Part shown: one piece after another, positions 46,582 through 56,049 of the stretch | Position numbering within the stretch: position 1 is the first letter of the stretch | Layout of the letters: the number at the start of each line of letters is the position of its first letter | Assembly (NCBI GenBank): GCA_963832355.1 | Contig: CAWHTX010000003.1 | Coordinates: 418,219 to 482,218 of the forward strand | DNA from: DATFVA01 sp963832355 | GTDB taxonomy: Bacteria; Bacteroidota; Ignavibacteria; Ignavibacteriales; Ignavibacteriaceae | DNA length: 64,000 nucleotides | Reading direction: 5' to 3' | Made by a program: the position numbers and the translations under genes | Notes under the pieces: model-generated | The model's input: only the letters and a program-made list of their open reading frames with translations | The model's database searches: none | Told to the model about the DNA's origin: nothing

Positions 46582-47139
46582 ATGAAAGAAAAAACCAGGT
46601 GCGGATGGAGCACTTCAGATCCATTATATATTAAATACCACGATGAGGAATGGGGCGTACCCGTTCACGACGACAGAAAACTTTTTGAATTTTTGATCCT
46701 TGAAGGTTTCCAGGCAGGACTAAGCTGGTTAACGATCCTGAAAAAGAGAGAAAATTTCAGAAAAGCATTCGACAATTTTGATCCTGAAATCGTTGCCGGC
46801 TACGGCAAAAGAAAAATAAATTCACTTCTGAAGGATGAAGGGATAATAAGGAACAAACTTAAGGTTGAGGCAGCGGTAACGAATGCAAAGGCCTTCCTTA
46901 AGGTGAGGGAGGAATTCGGCAGTTTCGACAAATACATCTGGCAGTTCGTAAATTATAAACCCATCAGGAATAAATTCAAATCACTTAAAGAGGTGCCTGC
47001 CAGTACAGAGATCTCCGACATAATGAGTAAAGACCTCAAAAAGAGAGGTTTCAAGTTTGTGGGTACAACCATCTGTTATGCCCATATGCAGGCGACGGGG
47101 ATGGTCAATGATCACCTGGTCACGTGCTGGAAATATTAA
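46582..47139 (+). CDS. tag: DNA-3-methyladenine glycosylase I
   Basis: 185 residues, as in E. coli Tag (187). The structural zinc ligands are visible: Cys7 and His20 near the N terminus (RCGWSTSDPLYIKYHDEEWG) and His/Cys in VNDHLVTCWKY at the end. GFQAGLSWLTILKKRENF is the base-binding region. It removes 3-methyladenine from alkylated DNA, starting base-excision repair; cytoplasmic. Confidence 0.95.
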   Translation: MKEKTRCGWSTSDPLYIKYHDEEWGVPVHDDRKLFEFLILEGFQAGLSWLTILKKRENFRKAFDNFDPEIVAGYGKRKINSLLKDEGIIRNKLKVEAAVTNAKAFLKVREEFGSFDKYIWQFVNYKPIRNKFKSLKEVPASTEISDIMSKDLKKRGFKFVGTTICYAHMQATGMVNDHLVTCWKY

Positions 47140-47278
47140 TTTTGACCTATAACAAAATTCTGCTTATCTTCCTGCATACCCATAGATAATTGCTATTTTG
47201 GTAATATATCCAACTCTAATCCCCGGTATATACCGTTTCATTCTGGGTCCTTTACAGTAACAAAAAAAGGAATTTGAT

Positions 47279-48574
47279 TTGGATCCGGTTAAAAATGTCG
47301 ACCAATTAATTGAAGAAAACACCCGTCTCAGGGCTGCTGTTGCAGAACTGTCAATACTAAATGATATAGCAACTGCAATAAGTTCAACACAATCTCTCGA
47401 AAAGATTGTCGACCTGATAGTTCATAAATGCGTAAAACATCTGCGTGTTGAGCAGGGGGCAGTGATGCTTCTTAACGAACAGGATATGAACAAGCCTTTC
47501 CATACCATGATAAGGAGGCAGGATTCTGTTATAAATTCACTTCCATACCGGCTTGATGCCCAGCTTACAGGCTGGATGCTTAAAAACAAATCGCCTCTGC
47601 TGGTGAATGATCTTGAAACCGACAGCAGGTTCAAACTATCCCCCGATGATAAGCTTTCCATTAAATCGCTGCTCGGCGTTCCTTTAATGCTTAAAGGACG
47701 AATGACAGGAATAATAAATGTGTTCAACAAACACGATGACAACGGCTTTACTTCGAATGACCAGAGACTGCTTTCGATAATAGCGGCGCAGTCTGCCCAG
47801 ATCATTGAGAATGCCAGGCTGCATCTTGAGGAACAAGCTCTTCAGCATATCCAGGAAGAGATGAGGGTAGCAAAAAATATCCAGGAGAATCTCTTACCGA
47901 AAGAAACCCCCGTTTCAAAGACATACCAGTTCTCGGGCAGAAGTGTACCTGCAAAGGAAGTCGGCGGCGACTATTATGATTTTATCTCGCTCAAGGACGG
48001 CAGGATTGCCTTTTGCCTGGGAGATATCGCCGGTAAAGGAATACCGGCTTCGCTGCTCATGGCAAATCTCCAGGCTTCTTTACGGGGACAGGCTTTTGTA
48101 GGAAGTGAGTGTAAAGACTCGGTATCCTTTGCCAATAATATCCTGTACCACAATACTGATCCCACCAGGTACGCTACTCTTTTTTATGCAATCCTTGATA
48201 AGGATAATCACCGTCTCACTTACTGCAACGCGGGTCATAACAGTCCATATGTTTTCTCACCGGACAAAGAACAGAAAAGATTGAGTGAGGGCGGGATCGT
48301 TGTCGGGATGATGCCGGACTATATCTTTGAGGAGGAATCAATTGAATTCGGCCCTGAAAATGTTCTCGTTCTTTATTCCGACGGTGTAACCGAAGCTATG
48401 AACTTTTCTGATGAAGAGTATGGTGAAGAGAGACTTGAGAATGCCGTAAGGAATAATCTTCATCTTTCAGCAGACGATATGATTAAAGAGATATATAAAG
48501 ACGTTGAGAGCTTTACCAAAGGTGCTCCCCAATCCGATGACATAACCATGGTGATTATTAAACGAGTTAAATAG
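47279..48574 (+). CDS. GAF-domain SpoIIE-type phosphatase
   Basis: 431 residues, cytoplasmic. Short N-terminal coiled coil (1-30), GAF domain about 35-185 (LNDIATAISSTQSLEKIVDL, LGVPLMLKGRMTGIINVFN), linker helix (RVAKNIQENLLPKE) and SpoIIE/PP2C domain about 225-431 with EVGGDYYDF, CNAGHNSPY, YSDGVTEAM and QSDDITMV. Start is TTG at 47279 preceded by AAAAAGGA. It heads a four-gene unit; the STAS protein made by the next gene (25 bases away) is its likely substrate. The GAF domain suggests a small-molecule or redox input. Confidence 0.9.
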   Translation: MDPVKNVDQLIEENTRLRAAVAELSILNDIATAISSTQSLEKIVDLIVHKCVKHLRVEQGAVMLLNEQDMNKPFHTMIRRQDSVINSLPYRLDAQLTGWMLKNKSPLLVNDLETDSRFKLSPDDKLSIKSLLGVPLMLKGRMTGIINVFNKHDDNGFTSNDQRLLSIIAAQSAQIIENARLHLEEQALQHIQEEMRVAKNIQENLLPKETPVSKTYQFSGRSVPAKEVGGDYYDFISLKDGRIAFCLGDIAGKGIPASLLMANLQASLRGQAFVGSECKDSVSFANNILYHNTDPTRYATLFYAILDKDNHRLTYCNAGHNSPYVFSPDKEQKRLSEGGIVVGMMPDYIFEEESIEFGPENVLVLYSDGVTEAMNFSDEEYGEERLENAVRNNLHLSADDMIKEIYKDVESFTKGAPQSDDITMVIIKRVK

Positions 48575-48598
48575 TTCATAACCTTTATTGAGGGTTAG

Positions 48599-48937
48599 AT
48601 GAATATTAAAGAACAGTATGGAACGGTGATAATTGAGCTGAAAGGAAAGCTTGTAGGCGGTCCGCTGGCCGGTCAGATGGACCGGACACTTACCAACCTG
48701 CTCAACCAGGGTAAAAAACATATAATAGTTGATTTAAGCCGGATAACAGTATTAAACAGTTCCGGAATGGGAATACTTATCAGCGGATTTACCAGGGTTA
48801 AGGATAACGGAGGTACGCTTAAACTCGCAAATGTTACGGGTAAAATAAAAGGATTGTTATCTATTACTAAATTGAACAGCATTTTTGAACTTTATCCCTC
48901 TGTGGATGAAGCGGCACGAAGCTTTGAAAGGAGATAA
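48599..48937 (+). CDS. STAS-domain anti-anti-sigma protein
   Basis: 112 residues, complete STAS domain. The loop TVLNSSGMGILI carries Ser54 in the position of SpoIIAA Ser58. Between its phosphatase gene and the ABM-fold gene (5 bases before the next start), so co-expressed with both. Unlike the 5.5-11 kb module, no RsbW-like kinase lies beside it; the tandem Hanks kinases downstream, or the kinase at 8749, are candidate modifiers. Confidence 0.9.
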   Translation: MNIKEQYGTVIIELKGKLVGGPLAGQMDRTLTNLLNQGKKHIIVDLSRITVLNSSGMGILISGFTRVKDNGGTLKLANVTGKIKGLLSITKLNSIFELYPSVDEAARSFERR

Positions 48938-48942
48938 AATTA

Positions 48943-49698
48943 ATGTTTATGCGACTTGTACAATTGAATGTTGAAAAAGAGGAAATCGATAATTTCCGCG
49001 AGACCTATCAGAAAGATATTATTGAAACACTGCAGAAGACTCCTGGCTGCCGATTCATAGGCCTGATTGAAAGCGGATCTGAAGAATGCGAGTTTATTTC
49101 ACTTACATTATGGGATAAACAGGAGCATGCTGAAAGCTATGAAAAAAGCGGGGTATATAATGAACTACTGGCTAAAGTTAGACCATTCCTTCAGAACTCG
49201 TCCGAATGGAAAATTCAGCTGTCCGAAAATCTTGAACTGGAATATAAGCAGGTCCAGGAGGAGCCGGTTATAAAAAAGTTTTCTGTACAGGCGCAGGGTG
49301 ATAAGACCGGAGACAAAGGCATCGACTCACACCTTTATGTGAGGATTGTTTCTCTTTCCATCCAGGAAGGTAAGGAGGATGAGTTCAAAAAGATATTTTC
49401 GGGCGAGATTATCCCCGAGCTTCTGGCAACAAAGGGATGTAAATATGCTTACCTTACCAGGAGTACCCAGGATCAGAACTCATTTATTTCAGTAACGATC
49501 TGGGATAGCAAAAATGATGCTGACCTTTACGAAAGTTCAGGCAAATTTAAATTACTGGTCGATAAAATAGCCCATACCTTCTCACAGTTTTACAGGTGGA
49601 AGATGGCGCTTGAGCAGGACTATGATGCAAGTATCAAAACTTCCGAGGATATGAAGGTAGAACGATACAATATTGTAACAGGAAAAAACTTCTATTAA
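48943..49698 (+). CDS. Tandem ABM-fold (antibiotic biosynthesis monooxygenase-like) protein
   Basis: 251 residues holding two dimeric alpha/beta-barrel (ABM) domains, about 1-90 and 125-215, similar to each other (PGCRFIGLIESGSEECEFIS and KGCKYAYLTRSTQDQNSFIS; LTLWDKQEHAESYEKSG and VTIWDSKNDADLYESSG). Single ABM domains pair as dimers, so this is a built-in pair. The family includes heme-degrading and quinone-forming enzymes as well as binding proteins. No catalytic residue can be fixed here. Its place inside a phosphatase/STAS unit suggests a sensory or effector role, as inference. Confidence 0.8.
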   Translation: MFMRLVQLNVEKEEIDNFRETYQKDIIETLQKTPGCRFIGLIESGSEECEFISLTLWDKQEHAESYEKSGVYNELLAKVRPFLQNSSEWKIQLSENLELEYKQVQEEPVIKKFSVQAQGDKTGDKGIDSHLYVRIVSLSIQEGKEDEFKKIFSGEIIPELLATKGCKYAYLTRSTQDQNSFISVTIWDSKNDADLYESSGKFKLLVDKIAHTFSQFYRWKMALEQDYDASIKTSEDMKVERYNIVTGKNFY

Positions 49699-49714
49699 TA
49701 AATAAAAAATATTT

Positions 49715-50059
49715 ATGCAGACAGGATTTGATTTAAGTAATCTGACTGAAACAATCGGTGAATTTCCGCAGCTTTATAAACATAAGCTGGAATATGGTGA
49801 CCAGATATATCTGAAGACGCTGAATTCTCTTTATGTTATTAAAGTTACGAACAGCGGGGAATACCTTGTATCCGGAGGGTGGTTCGATAGTCAGAATCTT
49901 TCGCCTTATAAAATAAATATTCGCGGATGTACATGGGGCGGTACCGCGATTAAAACCGATATAATAGCGGCCCCGGGTCTTTGTATTGAATTCAGCAACA
50001 ATCTTATTACCAGTAAGATTAGTAAGGTATTTTACTTTTCTTATAAATCGAATAATTAA
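49715..50059 (+). CDS. Hypothetical protein of the partner-switching unit
   Basis: 114 residues, mostly beta (QIYLKTLNSLYVIKVTNSGEY, NIRGCTWGGTAIKTDIIAAP). No signal peptide or membrane helix. No family recognised. It starts 16 bases after the ABM-fold gene and is the last gene before the hairpin and the kinase array, so it is probably co-transcribed with the phosphatase and STAS genes. Confidence 0.7.
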   Translation: MQTGFDLSNLTETIGEFPQLYKHKLEYGDQIYLKTLNSLYVIKVTNSGEYLVSGGWFDSQNLSPYKINIRGCTWGGTAIKTDIIAAPGLCIEFSNNLITSKISKVFYFSYKSNN

Positions 50060-50112
50060 TGTGGTTAACCCAAGGGATCATTCCGTGACCCTTAAAATAT
50101 GAACATGTAATG

Positions 50113-50151
50113 TCTATACTTCTGATTTTTTCAAAAGTGTAGATATTTTTT
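50113..50151 (+). terminator. Hairpin with T run before the kinase array
   Basis: TCTATACTT (50113-50121) pairs with AAGTGTAGA (50135-50143) through one G-T pair, followed by a run of six T at 50146-50151. It separates the phosphatase unit from the first kinase by about 20 bases, so it may be a full terminator or an attenuator. Confidence 0.6.
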
Positions 50152-50171
50152 CAATTAGACAGAAAGAATTT

Positions 50172-52790
50172 ATGATCGGTCAAAAAGTCCTGCAGTATAA
50201 AATATTAGAAAAATCCGGCGGCGGCGGTATGGGTGTAGTCTACAAAGCGAGAGATGAAAAGCTCGACCGGATTGTTGCGTTAAAATTTTTACCGCCCCAC
50301 CTCCTTGCCGACGAAGAGGCCGAGAAGAGATTTATGACCGAAGCAAAGTCCGCTTCATCGCTGGATCATCCGAATATCTGCACCATATATGATATAAATA
50401 AGACTGATGATGGTCAGCTTTTTATTGCAATGGCATTTTATGAAGGGGAAACGTTGAAGAAAAAAATTAACCGCGGGCCAGTGGATTTGGATGACGCAGT
50501 GAATATTGCGCTTCAGATAGCTGCCGGCCTGGAGCGGGCTCACAAAAGCGGCATAGTTCACAGGGATGTAAAGCCGGCTAATATAATGATAACAAAATTC
50601 GGTGAAGTAAAGATTGTTGATTTTGGTCTTGCTAAATCCAAAGCCTCGGCCGGAGTTACGAAATTCGGCTCAACTGTTGGAACAGCTGCATATATGTCCC
50701 CCGAACAAACACGCGGTGAAACGATTGATCAGAGAACAGATATATGGGCGCTGGGAATAATTATATATGAAATGATCACGGGAGCAAGTCCTTTTAAGGG
50801 TGAATACGAGCAGGCCATAATCTATTCTATACTGAATGATGAGCTGCCTGAAATTGAGGGTGTTCCTGAAGAATTAAATCAGATCATAAGGAGATCTACC
50901 GCAAAGGATCCGGCCGACAGGTATACAGCAATAGGAGATATGTACGCTGATTTGCTGGTTTTAAAAGGTGACTCAGGTTCACGTACATCAGGGTCGGTTA
51001 TTTCCGGTTCCAAAATTCCCTTCAAACCGAAAGTGCAGAAACGGGTTAAAAATACCATATGGATAACATCTGCTGCTGTAATTGTTCTATTACTTGCCGC
51101 CTGGTTCTACTTTAGCCGCGGTTCATCAACAGTTGAGACCGATACCGCCCGTAAAATGATAGTGGTTCTTCCTTTTCAAAATCTGGGATCTCCCGAGGAT
51201 GAATATTTTGCGGATGGTATTACCGGGGAAATTACAAGTAAACTCTCGGGACTTTCGGGACTGGGAGTGATCGCTCGTGCCAGTGCGATGCAGTACAAAA
51301 ATACCGATAAATCTTTGCAGGAAATAGGTAAAGAGCTGGGCGTGCAGTACGTACTTGAGGGTACAGTTCAATGGGAAAAGCTTGGTGGAAAAAAACGGAT
51401 CAGGGTAAGTCCTGAATTAATTAATCTCGACAATGCTACTCAGATCTGGTCGAAACCGTATGAAGCGGATTTTTCGAGTGCCTTTTCACTTCAGTCAGAA
51501 ATAGCATCAACTGTTGCTGATGCTATGAACCTGAAACTGGTTAAGTCGGAGAAGAAATCTCTCGAAAGTACTATAACAAGCAATTCTGAGGCATACGATC
51601 TTTATTTAAAAGCGAAATATTTTGCTGAGGATATAACAAACGAAAAAAATTCCCGGATCGCACTTGAATTATTACAGCAGGCGATAAAAACAGATGAAAA
51701 TTTTGCTGAAGCGTATGCCCAGTTGTCTGTTGTAAGATCAAATATGTACTGGTCTTATTTTGAACGTACGAAAGAAAACTTAGCCGAATCCAAAGCCAGT
51801 GCTGAAAAAGCACTTCAGATAAATCCTGATTTACCTGATGCACATGCTGCGATGGGGGATTATTTCTACCATGGAGTATTGGATTACGATTCTGCACTAA
51901 AGCAGTACAATGAAGCCCTCCGCCTTAATCCTAACAATATAAATGCTCTGAACGGGACTGCTTATGTTTTAAGAAGGCAGGGAAAAATGGAGGAAACGAT
52001 TAATTACCTGAAAAAAACCTATGCGATTAATCCCCAGGATTATATGATAGTTTTTTCTCTCGGGGAAACTTATGGCCTCTTAAGAAGATATAACGACGCG
52101 TATCCATATATTGATAAGGCAATTTATCTCTCGCCCGAAGCTGTTGCAGCGTATTATTTAAAAGCAAATGCTATTGTACTTCAAAATGGTGATACAAAAA
52201 AAGCCAGGGAGATTATTAGTTCTGCCCGGGAAAAGAAGATCGGGCTGGATTCAGATTTATTCACCAATATTCTTTTTATGTGTGATATTCTGGATCGGAA
52301 TTACACGGGGGCGCTGAAGGAAATTAAAGGTATCAAAGAGACAGACGGCCAGTTTTACTATAAACCTGAGGAGTTATATGCTGCGGTCGTATACACTTTT
52401 ATGAACAATAAGATACAGGCGGATCAAAATTTCAAAGCAGCAATAAAGATACTTCAGGATAAAATAAAACAGCATCCTGAAGATTCAAGGCTTTATAGTT
52501 CTCTGGGCATCTGTTATGCCGGACTTGGTGAAAAAGAGAAAGCGATAAAAGAAGGGACACACGGTTATGAACTCCTTCCCGTAACTAAAGAAGCATGGAG
52601 AGGAACGTTCCGTTTATATGATCTTGCAGTAATTTATACAATGGTTGGTGAGCAGGACCTGGCCCTTGATGCAATTGAAGATCTGCTGAACAGACCGACA
52701 GATGTTATTTCCGTCGCCCAGCTGAAACTTGATCCGACATGGGATCCGTTACATAATAACGGGAGATACCGGGAACTTATTAAGAATTAA
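50172..52790 (+). CDS. Transmembrane Ser/Thr kinase with TolB-N and TPR domains (kinase 1)
   Basis: 872 residues. Hanks-type kinase about 10-275: Gly loop GGGGMGVVYKA, Lys38, HRDVKPAN (Asp132), DFGLAKS (Asp150) and AYMSPEQ; all catalytic residues present. One membrane helix about 293-313. Outside: a TolB-N/COG5616-like domain about 327-445 (IVVLPFQNLGSPEDEYFADG, YVLEGTVQWE) and TPRs about 470-865. By family it autophosphorylates and phosphorylates cytoplasmic proteins in response to an outside or envelope signal. The next kinase starts 66 bases on. Very like kinase 4 in layout and sequence. Confidence 0.92.
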   Translation: MIGQKVLQYKILEKSGGGGMGVVYKARDEKLDRIVALKFLPPHLLADEEAEKRFMTEAKSASSLDHPNICTIYDINKTDDGQLFIAMAFYEGETLKKKINRGPVDLDDAVNIALQIAAGLERAHKSGIVHRDVKPANIMITKFGEVKIVDFGLAKSKASAGVTKFGSTVGTAAYMSPEQTRGETIDQRTDIWALGIIIYEMITGASPFKGEYEQAIIYSILNDELPEIEGVPEELNQIIRRSTAKDPADRYTAIGDMYADLLVLKGDSGSRTSGSVISGSKIPFKPKVQKRVKNTIWITSAAVIVLLLAAWFYFSRGSSTVETDTARKMIVVLPFQNLGSPEDEYFADGITGEITSKLSGLSGLGVIARASAMQYKNTDKSLQEIGKELGVQYVLEGTVQWEKLGGKKRIRVSPELINLDNATQIWSKPYEADFSSAFSLQSEIASTVADAMNLKLVKSEKKSLESTITSNSEAYDLYLKAKYFAEDITNEKNSRIALELLQQAIKTDENFAEAYAQLSVVRSNMYWSYFERTKENLAESKASAEKALQINPDLPDAHAAMGDYFYHGVLDYDSALKQYNEALRLNPNNINALNGTAYVLRRQGKMEETINYLKKTYAINPQDYMIVFSLGETYGLLRRYNDAYPYIDKAIYLSPEAVAAYYLKANAIVLQNGDTKKAREIISSAREKKIGLDSDLFTNILFMCDILDRNYTGALKEIKGIKETDGQFYYKPEELYAAVVYTFMNNKIQADQNFKAAIKILQDKIKQHPEDSRLYSSLGICYAGLGEKEKAIKEGTHGYELLPVTKEAWRGTFRLYDLAVIYTMVGEQDLALDAIEDLLNRPTDVISVAQLKLDPTWDPLHNNGRYRELIKN

Positions 52791-52856
52791 GTACCATATC
52801 TGCTATCCCGATTTAATCAGGAAAATATATCTTTTATTAATTAAATATTTAATACA

Positions 52857-55610
52857 ATGATCGGCGAAACAATTCTACATTATAAGATACTGGAGAAACT
52901 CGGCGAAGGTGGGATGGGTGAGGTGTATAAAGCGCAGGATACCAAACTCGACCGCTTTGTTGCACTGAAGTTTCTGCCTTCTCAGATTTCTGCTTCAGAA
53001 GATGATAAAGCAAGGTTCATACAGGAAGCAAAGGCAGCTTCCGCAATGAATCACCCCCATGTTTGTACCATCCATTCAATAGAAGAATACAATAATCAGT
53101 TGTTTATTGTAATGGAGTATATCGATGGGGTGACATTAAGAGAAAACAAACAACCGCTCTCCGAAAAGAGAATTATTGACATTGCAATGCAGGTTGCTGA
53201 AGGACTTGGTGCGGCTCATGAAAAAGGAATTGTGCACAGGGATATTAAACCTGAGAACATTATGATCCGTAAGGACGGAATTGTTCAGATAATGGATTTC
53301 GGACTTGCCAAATTACACAATGCGGGGAATGTATCCCGATTAACCAAAGCTGGTACAACTATGGGTACCATAGGGTATATGTCTCCCGAACAGGTTCAGG
53401 GACTGGATGTTGATCACAGAACAGACATATTCTCGCTGGGAGTGGTGATTTATGAGCTGCTTGCGGGAGAGGCGCCTTTTAAGGGTGTGCATGAAACAGC
53501 GATGATGTATGAGATAGTAAATGTTGATCCCCCGCCTATATCGAGTATTAAAGAAGGTATCGACCCTCAACTGGATGGGATTATTCTGGAGTGCATAGAA
53601 AAGGATAAAGACGAAAGATTTCAGTCAGCTATGGAGTTAGCAAAGAATTTAAGGAAATTCCAGAGGACTCTTTCGGCTGGGAGAGCAAGCAGGGTGTACA
53701 ACATAAACACACAAGCCTATAGTGTCAGCAGCGGACAAACTTCCACAGTTAAAACTCCGGTAAAGTCTTCAATAGGCGATATTCCAGTAAGAAACTTATT
53801 CAGAAATATTTTTTATAGTCCGAAGATTTTTTGGGCTGCAGCTTCTGTACTTTTTATTGCGGTAATTTTACTACTTGTTTTTTCAGTGTTTAACAGGACT
53901 GAACCGGAGACGCAGAAGATCAAAGCGACTATTCTTCCTCCTCCCGGTATTAATTTTGATAATAGTCTGGGAAGCAATGTTACAATTTCACCGGACGGAA
54001 AATATATTGCATTTGTAGGGACCGATTCAACCGGAATTTCAAAATTATGGGTCAGACCAATTAACTCATTATCAGCGAGACCATTAACAAATGTCGGAAA
54101 TACTGCCTACCCGTTTTGGTCACCTGATAGTAAAAATCTGGCATATTTTGATAACACTAAACTTATGAAAATTTCGCTTGATGCCGGAACTTCACTGCCT
54201 GTATGTGATGTAACTTCAGGAAGAGGGGGCTCCTGGAGTCCTAACGGAACCATCGTTCTTTCGCCGAGGTCCTCAGGGGGAATTTATAAGGTCCCTTCCT
54301 CCGGCGGAAAATCCGAAGAGATAATTAAATCAGACACAACAAATAAGAACAGAAGCCTGAGATGGGCATACTTTCTTCCTGATGGTGATCATTTTCTCTA
54401 TTCGGTTGAAAACAGCTCAACAGGTTCATCTCCAGGAGATGCAATCTATCTCTCTTCATTATCGGACGCCAGTTCAAAAAAAATAATCAGCGCTTCATCT
54501 AACTGTCAGTACGCGAATGGGTTTTTACTTTTTGTGCGGCAGTCTATACTCCTGGCTCAGAAGTTTGATCCGGATAAACTTGAGACTGAAGGAGAAGCTA
54601 TGCCGATTACAGAAAATATTCAATATTATGATATCAGGATCTCAGGATCATTTTCTGTTTCTCAGAATGGAAAACTCATTTATCTTGATGCCAGTCAGAA
54701 TAATGAAAGAACACTTGTACTGGATAAAAGTGGAAATGAAATAAAAAAGCTGTTAAATCAGAAACCGATGTATTCAGCAAAGTTTTCTCCGGATGATAGC
54801 AAAATAGCGTATGATTTATATGACGCAAACGAAAAGAATGTTGATATCTGGACATATGATCTGAACAGAAATGTTGCGACAAGGCTTACATTTGATAAAG
54901 AGGGAGATGTTGTTCCACGCTGGACAAATAATGGTAACCAGATAATTTACAGTTCAAGTACGAATAACGGAGTATTTAATTCATATATAAAAAATGCTGA
55001 CGGGTCAGGAGATGCCTCGTTAATATATAAGTCGGATTTCAGTAAAGCTGCTACTGGTGTCTCCGGAGATGGAAATTACATTTTATATCAATGCATTAAT
55101 GCTAAAAGCAGTACAAGCGGATGGGACATTGTGCTATTTAATAAGAGTAATAGAAAGCAAGTTAACTTACTTGCTACCAATTTTGATGAAACCGGAGCGA
55201 AATTTTCTCCTGATATGAAATGGATTGCATATACATCAAATGAATCAGGCAAGAGTCAGGTCTATGTAATTCCGTTCAATCCGGAGAGTTCTACTTCTGC
55301 AGAGACCGGGAAATGGCAAATATCGGTTGAGGGCGGTTTAAATCCCATCTGGATGAACAATGGTAGAAGCGTTTACTTTTTTACGCCTGGTAATAAAATA
55401 ATGTCAGTCGATATAAATGAAAGCAACTCTTCAATATCACCTGGAAAGCCATCCGAAATATTTAAACCGGGTAATCTGAATATTTCTAATATTTATGATA
55501 TAAATAAAACCGGAACTGAAATAATTGCAACAATACGCAGCGGTCAGAATATCAATTCTGTAATGACTGTAGTTGCTAACTGGACAAAAGGGCTGGAGGG
55601 CAGAAAATGA
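52857..55610 (+). CDS. Transmembrane Ser/Thr kinase with PD40 propeller (kinase 2)
   Basis: 917 residues. Kinase about 10-275: GEGGMGEVYKAQD, Lys38, HRDIKPEN (Asp129), DFGLAKL (Asp147) and an activation loop SRLTKAGTTMGTIGYMSPEQ with candidate phospho-Thr. Membrane helix about 323-345. The extracytoplasmic part about 355-915 is a TolB/PD40 beta-propeller (TISPDGKYIAFVG, WSPDSKNLAYF, FSPDDSKIAYD). The stop overlaps kinase 3 as ATGA. The propeller is the probable ligand sensor. Closest to kinase 5, nearly identical in the HRD-to-DFG stretch. Confidence 0.92.
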   Translation: MIGETILHYKILEKLGEGGMGEVYKAQDTKLDRFVALKFLPSQISASEDDKARFIQEAKAASAMNHPHVCTIHSIEEYNNQLFIVMEYIDGVTLRENKQPLSEKRIIDIAMQVAEGLGAAHEKGIVHRDIKPENIMIRKDGIVQIMDFGLAKLHNAGNVSRLTKAGTTMGTIGYMSPEQVQGLDVDHRTDIFSLGVVIYELLAGEAPFKGVHETAMMYEIVNVDPPPISSIKEGIDPQLDGIILECIEKDKDERFQSAMELAKNLRKFQRTLSAGRASRVYNINTQAYSVSSGQTSTVKTPVKSSIGDIPVRNLFRNIFYSPKIFWAAASVLFIAVILLLVFSVFNRTEPETQKIKATILPPPGINFDNSLGSNVTISPDGKYIAFVGTDSTGISKLWVRPINSLSARPLTNVGNTAYPFWSPDSKNLAYFDNTKLMKISLDAGTSLPVCDVTSGRGGSWSPNGTIVLSPRSSGGIYKVPSSGGKSEEIIKSDTTNKNRSLRWAYFLPDGDHFLYSVENSSTGSSPGDAIYLSSLSDASSKKIISASSNCQYANGFLLFVRQSILLAQKFDPDKLETEGEAMPITENIQYYDIRISGSFSVSQNGKLIYLDASQNNERTLVLDKSGNEIKKLLNQKPMYSAKFSPDDSKIAYDLYDANEKNVDIWTYDLNRNVATRLTFDKEGDVVPRWTNNGNQIIYSSSTNNGVFNSYIKNADGSGDASLIYKSDFSKAATGVSGDGNYILYQCINAKSSTSGWDIVLFNKSNRKQVNLLATNFDETGAKFSPDMKWIAYTSNESGKSQVYVIPFNPESSTSAETGKWQISVEGGLNPIWMNNGRSVYFFTPGNKIMSVDINESNSSISPGKPSEIFKPGNLNISNIYDINKTGTEIIATIRSGQNINSVMTVVANWTKGLEGRK

Positions 55611-55798
55611 TCGGTACTACTATTCTTCATTATAAAGTATTAGAAAAGCTCGGCGAAGGCGGGATGGGCATCGTCTATAAAGCCCGCGATACAAAGCTCG
55701 ACAGGGTTGTAGCTTTAAAATTTCTCCCGGGTTATTTGAGCTCTGATGCAAATGAACTCGAAAGATTCTACCACGAAGCCGTGCAGCAGCATCCCTGA
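55607..55798 (+). CDS. Ser/Thr kinase 3, N-lobe fragment (frameshifted, part 1 of 3)
   Basis: 63 residues starting MIGTTILHYKVLEKLGEGG with Gly loop and VALKFLPG lysine (Lys38). The frame is lost after FYHEAV (55781-55783): one missing base there, and the frame would read AAASLNHQNIAVVYE. The start overlaps the stop of kinase 2 by 4 bases. Confidence 0.8.
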   Translation: MIGTTILHYKVLEKLGEGGMGIVYKARDTKLDRVVALKFLPGYLSSDANELERFYHEAVQQHP

Positions 55799-56049
55799 AT
55801 CATCAGAATATTGCGGTTGTTTATGAAATCAATGAGTATGAAAAAAAGATCTTTATTGCGATGGAATACCTGGAAGGGAGAACCCTTAAGGACCTGGTAG
55901 AAAAGGAAAGCACTTCACTTACTATAAAAAAGGTACTGGAAATTGCAATTCAGATATGTGAGGGCCTGGCCGCCGCACATGAAAGAGGGATAGTTCATCG
56001 TGATATCAAATCCGATAATATTATGATGACACTCAAAGGGAAATGTTAA
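55783..56049 (+). CDS. Ser/Thr kinase 3, catalytic-loop fragment (frameshifted, part 2 of 3)
   Basis: The middle frame has no start of its own; it encodes AAASLNHQNI, MEYLEGRTLKDL and the catalytic loop GIVHRDIKSDNIMM. It runs into a stop at 56047-56049 after KGKC. One A too many in the AAA at 56041-56043 explains the break: with AA it reads KGNVKIMDFGLAK. Confidence 0.8.
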   Translation, partial: AAASLNHQNIAVVYEINEYEKKIFIAMEYLEGRTLKDLVEKESTSLTIKKVLEIAIQICEGLAAAHERGIVHRDIKSDNIMMTLKGKC

